Part shown: one piece after another, positions 37,357 to 45,827 of the stretch | Numbering within the stretch: the stretch's first letter is position 1 | Layout of the letters: the number at the start of each line of letters is the position of its first letter | The notes under the pieces: model-generated | What the model saw: the letters and a program-made list of their open reading frames with translations, nothing else | Database searches by the model: none | What the model was told of the DNA's origin: nothing | Translations under genes and position numbers: made by a program | Assembly (NCBI GenBank): GCA_963678215.1 | Contig: OY782758.1 | Coordinates: 744,001-808,000, forward strand | Length of the DNA stretch: 64,000 bases | Direction of reading: 5' to 3' | From: Thiobius zoothamnicola | GTDB lineage: Bacteria > Pseudomonadota > Gammaproteobacteria > Chromatiales > Chromatiaceae

Positions 37357-39609
37357 ATGTTAAGTAAAGAATTGGAATTTACTCTGAACCAGGCTTTCAA
37401 AGAAGCGCGCCTGCAGAACCACGAATTCATGACGGTTGAACATCTGCTTCTCGCCCTGCTTGAGAATCCGACTGCCGCCAGTATATTACGCGCCTGCACA
37501 GTGAATCTTGAAGCGTTGCGCAGCGAATTGAAAGTTTTTGTGCAAGAAAACACACCACACCTGCCGGATTCCGAACAACGCGATATCCAGCCGACCTTAG
37601 GCTTTCAGCGCGTATTGCAACGCGCCGTGCTTGACGTGCAATCAACAGAAAAAGACGAAGTGACCGGAGCCCATGTACTAGTCGCTTTGTTCCATGAAAA
37701 GGATTCACATGCGCTTTATTTACTGAATCAGCAGGATATCACCCGTCTGGATATTGTGAATTTCATTTCACATGGCATCTCCAAGGTATCCAGCGAACCA
37801 ACCGAACAACCCTCCCCTGCCGAACAAGCAGACCATTCCAAAACAGAAAAAAAACGGCATTCCGCCTTACAGACCTATACGAGCAACCTGAACGAACTGG
37901 CACGAGCTGGTGAAATAGATCCACTGATCGGTCGTCAACATGAAGTGGAAAGAACCATTCAAGTGTTATGCCGTCGGCGCAAGAATAACCCGCTCCTGGT
38001 AGGCGAAGCTGGTGTCGGCAAAACTGCCATTGCTGAAGGCTTGGCTAAGCGCATCGTTGATCATGCCGTGCCCGATGTATTGTCCGGCTGCACTTTATAT
38101 AGCCTGGATCTGGGTGGACTGGTCGCCGGTACAAAATATCGCGGCGACTTTGAAAAGCGTTTGAAAGCCGTGTTAGCGGAACTCAAGCAAACACCGGACA
38201 GCATCTTGTTCATTGATGAGGTTCACACATTGATTGGCGCGGGTTCAGCCTCCGGCGGCGTTATGGACGCCTCAAACCTGATCAAACCCATGCTGGCTTC
38301 TGGTCAATTACGTTGCATGGGTTCCACCACCTATCAGGAATATCGCGGCATCTTTGAAAAAGATCGCGCATTAACCCGACGTTTCCAAAAAATTGATATT
38401 GAAGAACCCAGCATTGAGGACACCATCAAGATATTAAAAGGCTTGAAAAGTCGTTTTGAAGAACACCATCAAGTCAAATATTCAAATCGGGCGTTAAAAG
38501 CTGCTGCCGAACTAGCCGATAAATACATCAATGAACGTTTCATGCCGGATAAAGCCATTGATGTGGTCGATGAGGCCGGGGCGGCCAATCAATTACTCGG
38601 CCCATCCAAACGCAGAAAAACCATTAGCGTATCCGACATGGAAAGTATCGTCGCCAAAATCGCCCGGATACCCCCACGTAAAATCTCCTCTTCAGATACC
38701 GAAGCACTCAAAAATCTGGTTCACGACCTGCAAATGGTGGTGTTCGGCCAGGATAAGGCAATTGAAGCGCTATCCGCAGCAATCCGCATGAACCGCTCTG
38801 GTTTGGGTTCAGAGCAAAAACCGGTTGGTTCTTTTTTATTTGCCGGCCCGACTGGCGTCGGCAAAACAGAAATCACCCGCCAACTCGCTAGCGTTTTGGG
38901 TATGCAGTTAATTCGCTTCGACATGTCAGAATACATGGAGCGTCACACTGTCTCACGCCTGATTGGTGCGCCGCCCGGTTATGTCGGTTTTGATCAGGGT
39001 GGCCTGTTGACCGAAGACATCAACAAGCATCCACACTCAGTATTACTGCTGGATGAAATTGAAAAAGCACACCCGGATGTGTTCAACCTGCTGCTGCAAG
39101 TCATGGATCACGGTACGCTGACGGATAACAATGGCCGAAAAGCCGACTTCCGTCATGTGATTATCGTCATGACCACCAACGTCGGCGCGGAGGAAATGTC
39201 ACGTCCTTCCATCGGCTTCACCCGACAGGATCATCAGGCCGATGGTCTGGCAATCATTAAAAAATCTTTTACGCCCGAATTCCGCAACCGGCTGGATGCG
39301 ATCATTCAGTTCAGTTCGCTGAGTGACGAAACCATTACCCATGTGGTGGATAAATTCCTTGATGCGCTGAAAAACCAACTACGCGAAAAACAAGTCACGC
39401 TTGCCATTGATCAGAACGTGTGCAAATGGTTGGCGAAGCATGGAGTCGATCCACAGATGGGCGCTCGTCCCATGGCGCGTTTAATTCAAGATAAAATCAA
39501 AAAACCACTAGCCGAACATTTGTTATTCGGCGAACTGGCCAACGGCGGCAACGTTAAAATTCATCTCGACGAGAAAGACGAACTGGCGTTTAACGTTCGC
39601 GGAAAGTGA
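37357..39609 (+). CDS. clpA: ClpA, ATPase subunit of the ClpAP protease
   Basis: AAA+ unfoldase that feeds substrates to ClpP. I place the start at ATG 37357 (750 residues, MLSKELEFTLNQAFKEAR), which matches the family N-terminus; a TTG 51 nt upstream is unlikely. The order is the Clp N-domain with EFMTVEHLLLALLENP, the first AAA+ module with GEAGVGKTAIAEGLA, and the second with GPTGVGKTEITRQLA and LLLDEIEKAHPDVFNLLLQV. The ClpP-contact loop with IGF is seen. It converges on infA and the two coding ends overlap by 20 nt. Confidence 0.95.
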   Translation: MLSKELEFTLNQAFKEARLQNHEFMTVEHLLLALLENPTAASILRACTVNLEALRSELKVFVQENTPHLPDSEQRDIQPTLGFQRVLQRAVLDVQSTEKDEVTGAHVLVALFHEKDSHALYLLNQQDITRLDIVNFISHGISKVSSEPTEQPSPAEQADHSKTEKKRHSALQTYTSNLNELARAGEIDPLIGRQHEVERTIQVLCRRRKNNPLLVGEAGVGKTAIAEGLAKRIVDHAVPDVLSGCTLYSLDLGGLVAGTKYRGDFEKRLKAVLAELKQTPDSILFIDEVHTLIGAGSASGGVMDASNLIKPMLASGQLRCMGSTTYQEYRGIFEKDRALTRRFQKIDIEEPSIEDTIKILKGLKSRFEEHHQVKYSNRALKAAAELADKYINERFMPDKAIDVVDEAGAANQLLGPSKRRKTISVSDMESIVAKIARIPPRKISSSDTEALKNLVHDLQMVVFGQDKAIEALSAAIRMNRSGLGSEQKPVGSFLFAGPTGVGKTEITRQLASVLGMQLIRFDMSEYMERHTVSRLIGAPPGYVGFDQGGLLTEDINKHPHSVLLLDEIEKAHPDVFNLLLQVMDHGTLTDNNGRKADFRHVIIVMTTNVGAEEMSRPSIGFTRQDHQADGLAIIKKSFTPEFRNRLDAIIQFSSLSDETITHVVDKFLDALKNQLREKQVTLAIDQNVCKWLAKHGVDPQMGARPMARLIQDKIKKPLAEHLLFGELANGGNVKIHLDEKDELAFNVRGK

Positions 39610-39808
39610 TGCGTCCTTTGGTCAGATCGTAAGGTGTCATCTCAACTTTGACCTTATCGCCAGTTAAAATACGGATATAATGCTTGCGCATTTTGCCGGA
39701 AATATGCGCAGTCACCACATGACCATTCTCCAATTCCACCCGAAACATGGTGTTCGGCAACGTCTCAACAACGGAGCCATCCATTTCAATTACATCTTCT
39801 TTCGCCAT
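39590..39808 (-). CDS. infA: Translation initiation factor IF-1
   Basis: The 72-residue protein has the canonical IF-1 sequence: MAKEDVIEMDGSVVETLPN, FRVELENGHVVTAHISGKMR, and LTGDKVKVEMTPYDLTKGRI. It is an S1-fold protein that binds the ribosomal A site during initiation. Its last 20 nt overlap the end of clpA on the opposite strand, so the two transcripts are antisense to each other there. The clpA-infA neighbourhood is conserved in many gammaproteobacteria. Confidence 0.98.
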   Translation of the reverse strand: MAKEDVIEMDGSVVETLPNTMFRVELENGHVVTAHISGKMRKHYIRILTGDKVKVEMTPYDLTKGRITFRER

Positions 39809-40083
39809 TAAACCTATTCACTGTGTGATTAATAAGGCGGCGGAGTATAACAAAAACACTGGATGCCATGTTAAACATCCTTAATGGATGGTCCGCTGTC
39901 AAGCGGATAATGACGAATTCAGATTGCGCTTTACGGGTTGGCCAATTTGGTTCGCGCGCTGGTGATTTGGAAAAAAATGAACCATTTTTCCTGCCCCCTT
40001 TAAACACCATGCCTCGCAGCCAACTCCATCAGGTTTTTAACAGACTTATCCACAATTTCTGTGAGTAACTCACACTGACGCCA

Positions 40084-41076
40084 TCAGTTTTCTACCGGGG
40101 TAATATGTATCTGTTTCGCTGGTATGCTGGAGTCATGTAAAAGACGGCGCACAGATTGTTGCTCCGCCACAGGTGGAGTGAGGTAGATTTCGCAATCGCA
40201 GCAAGGCTGGTGCTGTTCGATGATCCAACCAAGGGCATCCTGGTAAGTTTTCATCTGGTCATTGGGTAAACGGATCACCTGATATTGGAAATGATCCAGG
40301 GCATCACGCCAGGCATCGCAATAATTCAATAGATAATGACCCTGATGGCTTTGTGACAGCCAATACAAATAGATTGTGCGTTCAGGATTCTTATCAATGG
40401 CATGATCAATCAAACTGGCGATTGGCGCAAAGCCGGTCTCCCAGGCCACCATCAACAATGGCTGACCGGACTCCTCGTCTAAAACGAAATCACCGGACGG
40501 GCCATACAGTTTTACCGCGTCACCTCTTCGTAGCTGATGAAAAATCAGATCATTGAAAGCATCGCCAGCTTGCCGTCGCACATGGAAACGCAACAAAGTA
40601 TTGTTACAAGGACAATTGGCGATTGGCAGATATCTGGAAGGAACATCATTGAAGCGCAAAGCGATGCTTTGGCCCGCGAGAAACTGTAACCCCTGACTAC
40701 GCGGCGTCCTGATAGTCAACTGAATCACATCATTCTGTAAATGATCGATTCGGTTGATTTTCGCAATGATATGTTGCTTGGGGATCAAATCCGGTTGATC
40801 CGACTCACCAGTTTCCACGATTAAATCACTGGTGGCCAGATAGCGGCACATGAGAAAGTAGCCATCCGCCTTTTCTTGTTCGCTGAATCTGAAATCCTGA
40901 TGCTTGCCTTGGATAACTTGGCCTGCAATCAGACGCGCCTTGCACTCGCCACATGACCCGTTCGCGCAGCCATGCCGTAAATTCAGGCCTTGACGCAAAC
41001 CAGCCGCCAGAATATCGGATTTTGCGTCAGCCTCGAAACAGTGTGCACTGGGTTGTATTGTGATACGCCAAGTCAT
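40084..41076 (-). CDS. [2Fe-2S] flavoprotein NAD(P)H reductase
   Basis: A 330-residue electron-transfer protein. The N-terminal plant-type ferredoxin domain has C37, C42 and C45 in HGCANGSCGECKARL and C77 in FLMCRYL. The FAD-binding part carries RYLPIANCP in place of the usual RxYS, and an NAD-binding part follows. It resembles the reductase components of oxygenases and CDP-6-deoxyglucoseen reductase (AscD-like). The partner is unknown; a divergent 2OG-oxygenase-like gene starts 29 bp away. Confidence 0.85.
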   Translation of the reverse strand: MTWRITIQPSAHCFEADAKSDILAAGLRQGLNLRHGCANGSCGECKARLIAGQVIQGKHQDFRFSEQEKADGYFLMCRYLATSDLIVETGESDQPDLIPKQHIIAKINRIDHLQNDVIQLTIRTPRSQGLQFLAGQSIALRFNDVPSRYLPIANCPCNNTLLRFHVRRQAGDAFNDLIFHQLRRGDAVKLYGPSGDFVLDEESGQPLLMVAWETGFAPIASLIDHAIDKNPERTIYLYWLSQSHQGHYLLNYCDAWRDALDHFQYQVIRLPNDQMKTYQDALGWIIEQHQPCCDCEIYLTPPVAEQQSVRRLLHDSSIPAKQIHITPVEN

Positions 41077-41105
41077 AACCCAACCAAAAAAACAGGAGAA
41101 ATACC

Positions 41106-41627
41106 ATGTCGCTGACGGATCGCCAACCCCCTTTCCAACAAATCACCTGCGCCCAATACGCAACACAGAATGCTGCGCTGACAAAGGGATTCGAGCGGGA
41201 GACCCAGCGCGCGAATGCGCAGTATTCACATTACGAGTTGGGACGCTATGAGAACATTTATATTGAACGCATGGCGATCCCCGAGATTGAGCCGATTTAC
41301 ACCCAGGCATTACAGATCGCTCGCCAAAGGCTAGGACTCAATAAGCTGAAAATAGGCTTTTGGTTCAATGCGATGCAACCAGGTGAACGCACAGCAAGAC
41401 ACAATCACGCTGAATCCGATGAATTACTGTCAGCCGTTTATTACTTGGTAACACCAGCAAATTCAGGAGACTTGGTGCTGTATGCCGCAGATCGCACCTG
41501 GCGAATAAGCCCACAAGCCGGTGAATTCATCTTTTTCCCGCCTGAATTAGCACATGAAGTGGAAGAGAACCGAAGTCAACAATTGCGTCTGTCAGTCGCG
41601 TTCAATTTTGGTGTACCGAACGATTAA
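41106..41627 (+). CDS. Putative 2OG-Fe(II) oxygenase-like protein
   Basis: A 173-residue protein with the double-stranded beta-helix pattern of small 2OG-Fe(II) oxygenases: metal ligand candidates H99/H101 with an acidic residue in ARHNHAESDELLSAVYYL, the distal histidine H150 in FFPPELAHEVEEN, and R161 in QLRLSVAFNF for 2-oxoglutarate binding. No signal peptide. The substrate is unknown. It is divergent from the iron-sulfur flavoprotein gene, and its end overlaps the small membrane protein gene on the other strand by 26 nt. Confidence 0.7.
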   Translation: MSLTDRQPPFQQITCAQYATQNAALTKGFERETQRANAQYSHYELGRYENIYIERMAIPEIEPIYTQALQIARQRLGLNKLKIGFWFNAMQPGERTARHNHAESDELLSAVYYLVTPANSGDLVLYAADRTWRISPQAGEFIFFPPELAHEVEENRSQQLRLSVAFNFGVPND

Positions 41628-42003
41628 TTTCTATTCGGTCATGCTCAGACAAAATGACCTGCACACCGTCCAACGTCATAAATTCACGCGCTGAGACTTC
41701 CCCTCGATAAGCGGAATATTCCGTCACCTGGCCTGTTGCAGCGTCAATCACCCGCAACTGGATGACTTGATGGCTGTCACGCCAGTATTGATAAAGCAAG
41801 AATCCAGAAGTCGCCAACATGAGCACAACGACCAGAGCTGCCAAGCCACGGATTCCCCAACGCGGATGCTGGGTTGGGGCGGTTTTTCCACCCATCCGAT
41901 ATAAAGCACCAAGTTGGTGTTGCGATTGCCGACGTTGGCGTAGCCGCACGAAGGCCAACGCGCCAATGATAATGCTCAGAGTGAGAAGAATTTTACCGAG
42001 CAT
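41602..42003 (-). CDS. Small membrane protein downstream of rpoD
   Basis: A 133-residue protein with two hydrophobic segments: residues about 2-20 (GKILLTLSIIIGALAFV) and 52-71 (LAALVVVLMLATSGFLLYQYW). The C-terminal 60 residues are a soluble beta-rich domain (QLRVIDAATGQVTEYSAYRG, LDGVQVILSEHDRIEI). It follows rpoD by 15 nt on the same strand, so the two are probably one transcription unit. I know no function for it. Confidence 0.75.
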   Translation of the reverse strand: MLGKILLTLSIIIGALAFVRLRQRRQSQHQLGALYRMGGKTAPTQHPRWGIRGLAALVVVLMLATSGFLLYQYWRDSHQVIQLRVIDAATGQVTEYSAYRGEVSAREFMTLDGVQVILSEHDRIEINRSVHQN

Positions 42004-42018
42004 GTCGGATTGGCGACG

Positions 42019-43866
42019 TTATTCACCGTCCAGAAACGAACGCAGCTTTTCTGACCGGCTGGGATGCCGCAGCTTACGCAAAGCTTTGGCTTCAATCTGA
42101 CGGATTCGTTCACGCGTCACATCAAACTGTTTGCCTACTTCTTCGAGCGTATGGTCGGTGTTCATATCAATGCCGAAGCGCATGCGCAATACCTTGGATT
42201 CACGCGAGGTAAGCCCGGAAAGCATATTCTGGGTGGCTTCGCGCAGCCCTTCGACGGTGGCGGATTCAGCGGGTGAAGAGGCATTCTGATCTTCAATAAA
42301 ATCACCCAAATGAGAATCTTCATCATCACCAATAGGGGTTTCCATTGAGATCGGTTCTTTGGCGATCTTCAGCACTTTGCGAATTTTATCTTCCGGCATC
42401 TCCATGCGCTCAGCCAATTCTTCCGGCGTCGGCTCGCGGCCCATCTCTTGAATCATCTGACGAGAAATACGGTTCAGCTTATTAATCGTTTCGATCATAT
42501 GCACGGGAATACGAATGGTGCGTGCCTGGTCAGCGATCGAACGAGTGATGGCCTGGCGTATCCACCAAGTCGCATAGGTAGAGAATTTGTAGCCACGACG
42601 ATATTCAAATTTATCGACTGCCTTCATCAAGCCAATATTGCCTTCCTGAATAAGGTCAAGAAATTGCAAACCACGATTGGTGTATTTTTTTGCGATGGAA
42701 ATCACCAAACGCAAATTAGCCTCGACCATTTCCTTTTTGGCGCGCCGCGCTTTGGCTTCGCCGATTGACATCCGCCGATTGGTTTCCTTGATGTCATGAA
42801 TGCTCAATTGGCATTGTTTTTCAATATCAGAAAGCTTGGCCTGCTCAGCTTGAATAACATCGATATGGCTTTGCAGACTAACAGCCCAGGCTGTTTCGCC
42901 GCCAGCTTTTTCCACAATCCAATCCAGATTGGTTTCGTTTTTGGGGAAAGAGGTAATGAACTCACGTCTGGGCATGCCGACATCCATGACGCATACATTC
43001 AGAATATCGCGTTCATAAGTACGAATTTGATTGACGGTGGCACGCAATAAGCCATTCAATTCGTTGAATAATGCGGGAGCCAGGCGAAATTCCATAAAAG
43101 CCTCAGCGCTATCGTGCATGGCCTCACGGCTTATCGCCGGGTCGCCGTTTTGTTCAGCCAATTGCATCCAGGCGGCATAGGCTTTTTTTAAGTCTTGGGT
43201 TTTTTGCCGGACTTCTTCCAGATCAATGCCGGTTTCCCCGGGTTCTTCTTCCTCATCGTCCTCATCCGCTACGTCACCGTCTTGTTTTGACTCTTCACTC
43301 GCTTTAGACGCTTTAGTCGTGGCCGGTACCGGCGGTTCATCACCCACATCCGGTAATTTGAAGCCGGCAATCACATCGCTGAGACGGACTTCTTCTTTAT
43401 CCGCCGCCTCCAACAAAGCGATAAAACGCTCCACGGCAGGCGGGAAAGAAGCGACAGCATAACCGACTTGATTGAGACCATCTTCAATACGTTTGGCGAT
43501 TTTTAGCTCACCTTCCCGGGTCAAGAGTTCAACCGTGCCCATTTCACGCATATACATACGCACCGGATCCGTCGTACGGCCAAATTCGCCATCCACCGAA
43601 GCCAGTGCGGCAGCAGCAGCCTCCGCTGCGTCGTCATCAGCAGAAACAGCATTATCTGACAATGTCTGATCATCCGTTTCGGGCGCTGTTTCATGGACAG
43701 TGATGCCCATATCATTGATCATGCGCACAATGTCTTCTATCTGATCCGAATCAATGATACTGTCAGGCAGATGGTCATTGACTTCGGCGTAAGTAAGGAA
43801 CCCTTGCTCCTTACCTTTGGCGATCAGGTCGCGGATGCTGTTTTGTTCCTGCTGTTCTTGGTTCAT
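42019..43866 (-). CDS. rpoD: RNA polymerase primary sigma factor RpoD (sigma-70)
   Basis: A 615-residue group 1 sigma factor. Region 1.1, an acidic and glutamate-rich stretch (about residues 190-215), and the highly conserved regions 2-4 are seen, including YATWWIRQAITRSIADQARTIRIPVHM split over region 2.4-3.0 and VTRERIRQIEAKALRKLRHPSRSEKLR in 4.2. Usually rpoD sits behind dnaG and rpsU; here neither is present and the gene lies next to a GTPase operon. It is followed closely by a small membrane protein gene. Confidence 0.98.
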   Translation of the reverse strand: MNQEQQEQNSIRDLIAKGKEQGFLTYAEVNDHLPDSIIDSDQIEDIVRMINDMGITVHETAPETDDQTLSDNAVSADDDAAEAAAAALASVDGEFGRTTDPVRMYMREMGTVELLTREGELKIAKRIEDGLNQVGYAVASFPPAVERFIALLEAADKEEVRLSDVIAGFKLPDVGDEPPVPATTKASKASEESKQDGDVADEDDEEEEPGETGIDLEEVRQKTQDLKKAYAAWMQLAEQNGDPAISREAMHDSAEAFMEFRLAPALFNELNGLLRATVNQIRTYERDILNVCVMDVGMPRREFITSFPKNETNLDWIVEKAGGETAWAVSLQSHIDVIQAEQAKLSDIEKQCQLSIHDIKETNRRMSIGEAKARRAKKEMVEANLRLVISIAKKYTNRGLQFLDLIQEGNIGLMKAVDKFEYRRGYKFSTYATWWIRQAITRSIADQARTIRIPVHMIETINKLNRISRQMIQEMGREPTPEELAERMEMPEDKIRKVLKIAKEPISMETPIGDDEDSHLGDFIEDQNASSPAESATVEGLREATQNMLSGLTSRESKVLRMRFGIDMNTDHTLEEVGKQFDVTRERIRQIEAKALRKLRHPSRSEKLRSFLDGE

Positions 43867-44042
43867 TAAAGTTCCTCAGAAAGGCTGGAAAGCGATATTC
43901 TGGCCATGTTTGAACTTGAAGTAATCCATCATTATAGCATTGTTGTGCTTGTGCATCGCTCTGGAAAAAACGCGTAACTCAACAAAAGTGAGGTTTCATT
44001 GCCCACATAAACAAATCCACTGCGGCATTCTGTAACCCCCGT

Positions 44043-45827
44043 CTACCGACGCAAAAAATCACCCAGCCATTGAGCTGCCTCCAACTGTGGATTGCGCGCG
44101 AAAATACGCAGCCGCCCGGCTTGGATCAAATCGCCAATCAATTGTTTATGCGCTTCCTGAATCAGATCCACGCAACGTCTGATCCGACGACGCGACAAAG
44201 CAAAAGACAAAAACAATCCGGCGAGAATAAAGACTGGCATAGCGGATAACAGAATCGCACCAAACAGAACACCCCACTGAATCGACGGAAAATCACTGAA
44301 CACCACTTGATGGGTTTGCAACAAATGCCAGGCCGTCAACACATAGTCTTTATATAAAGCGACTAATGGGGCTGCCATTAAAGTGAAAAACAACAGGGTC
44401 GCTGAACCGCCGAACAGGTAATTCATGGCCCGCGATGTCCCCTGCTCGCTCATCACCCGCGCAAACAATCGCCGTGATTCATCCATCAATATTTCAACGC
44501 CCGTCACTTCCACCGAGGGCATGCAATTTCTCTTTTCGGAGGAATGACGACCCCGCTGATCCTGCAATACATCGCAAAGCTGTTGAAACGTTGGCAAAAC
44601 TTTCTCATACGCGGTTTTCTCCAAACGTAGACGCAAGCCAGTCTCAATTTCTTGCGACCAATGAATTTTATCCCGCGTATTGCGCACGGATTTAACCGCC
44701 GTCAAGGCCAACGACGGAATACTACCGGCAATGCCCATGGTCAAACTTTCCCAAGCCCCTGAGGTCATCATCAATAAACGCTGAATAGAACGATAAGGAA
44801 AAAATACCGACGGCGTCTCGTTCACCGCCTTCGCCCCCATTCCCATACGCGCGCTCACTTGCAAAACGCGCTCGCCACCAATTAATTCCTGCGTCTCCTC
44901 ACTCATTGTCGCCGTCACAGCGTCAATCTGTTCGGTCACCTGCTCAATCGCCTGAGTGAATGCCGGCAGTTCACGTCGGACTTCAGCACGAAAGCGCTCA
45001 ATCCTCAACGCGATTTGGGCCTGCCCCTCATCCGGCGAATCACTTAATACATCCAACGCTTCCAGCACCGCCTGCGCCAAAGTTTGGGTGAAGCGTTCAA
45101 CCGTCCAGGTCACCCCTTCAAATTTCAGATAAGGCAGGAAAACCGGCGCAAAACAGGCGGCATGAGGCGCCCATCGTTGCAAATTCCGGCGCACCATCTG
45201 TTGGTAATCATCGACATCCAATTGATCAGGGTCGCCTGGCAACCGGTTGATCACCGGCAAAATATAAGCCCCATCAAAGCCTTCACCATAGTTCACAGCG
45301 TCTTCACGCTCCACTTCGGCGGCATCCAATACCAATATCTTAAGCTGGCAACTGGTCAGACTATGCTCAACGACAGCTTTGGTATCAGGGTCGGTAAAAC
45401 CTGGGATATCAACCAGTACGATTTCACGCGCCAACCAAGTATCCACTTGACTGTTGATAGGATGGAATTTTTCAGCGACTGGATCCATATCCTTTGGCGC
45501 GCTGCGACCATACCAGATAAGTTGCTCAGTACCGCCCTTATCACCATAACCCGTATTAACGGATGAGCGAATGGATGTGTTTTTCATCAAACGGCTCAGT
45601 AAATACGATTTACCGGCATTCTTGGGGCCGAAAAAACCAATCGTAGGCGCTGAGGATCCACGGTTTGAAGCCAGGCGCTGCGCGTCCATTCGCATGTTAT
45701 CCGCCATGCGGAGCAAACGATCCGCTTTACTGGTCTGCGCAAATAACTGCATCGTGACTTGTTTAAATTCGTCGGCTAGCTGGCTGAAATCAGACGACTC
45801 ATGCGCTATGGCATTCGTTTGACCCAT
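44043..45827 (-). CDS. Dynamin-like membrane GTPase (second gene of pair)
   Basis: A 594-residue GTPase of a family I cannot name. The P-loop G1 is GPKNAGKS (residues 67-74), a G2 threonine lies in KGGTEQLIWYG, and G3 is DIPG (140-143). The G4 position reads VINRLPGD without the usual NKxD. A helical stalk region follows. Two membrane segments lie at about 466-490 and 515-540, with the arginine-rich SRRRIRRCVD after the last. This order, GTPase, helices and membrane contact near the end, fits bacterial dynamin-like proteins. Its first base is shared with the stop codon of the partner GTPase upstream, implying translational coupling. Confidence 0.7.
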   Translation of the reverse strand: MGQTNAIAHESSDFSQLADEFKQVTMQLFAQTSKADRLLRMADNMRMDAQRLASNRGSSAPTIGFFGPKNAGKSYLLSRLMKNTSIRSSVNTGYGDKGGTEQLIWYGRSAPKDMDPVAEKFHPINSQVDTWLAREIVLVDIPGFTDPDTKAVVEHSLTSCQLKILVLDAAEVEREDAVNYGEGFDGAYILPVINRLPGDPDQLDVDDYQQMVRRNLQRWAPHAACFAPVFLPYLKFEGVTWTVERFTQTLAQAVLEALDVLSDSPDEGQAQIALRIERFRAEVRRELPAFTQAIEQVTEQIDAVTATMSEETQELIGGERVLQVSARMGMGAKAVNETPSVFFPYRSIQRLLMMTSGAWESLTMGIAGSIPSLALTAVKSVRNTRDKIHWSQEIETGLRLRLEKTAYEKVLPTFQQLCDVLQDQRGRHSSEKRNCMPSVEVTGVEILMDESRRLFARVMSEQGTSRAMNYLFGGSATLLFFTLMAAPLVALYKDYVLTAWHLLQTHQVVFSDFPSIQWGVLFGAILLSAMPVFILAGLFLSFALSRRRIRRCVDLIQEAHKQLIGDLIQAGRLRIFARNPQLEAAQWLGDFLRR

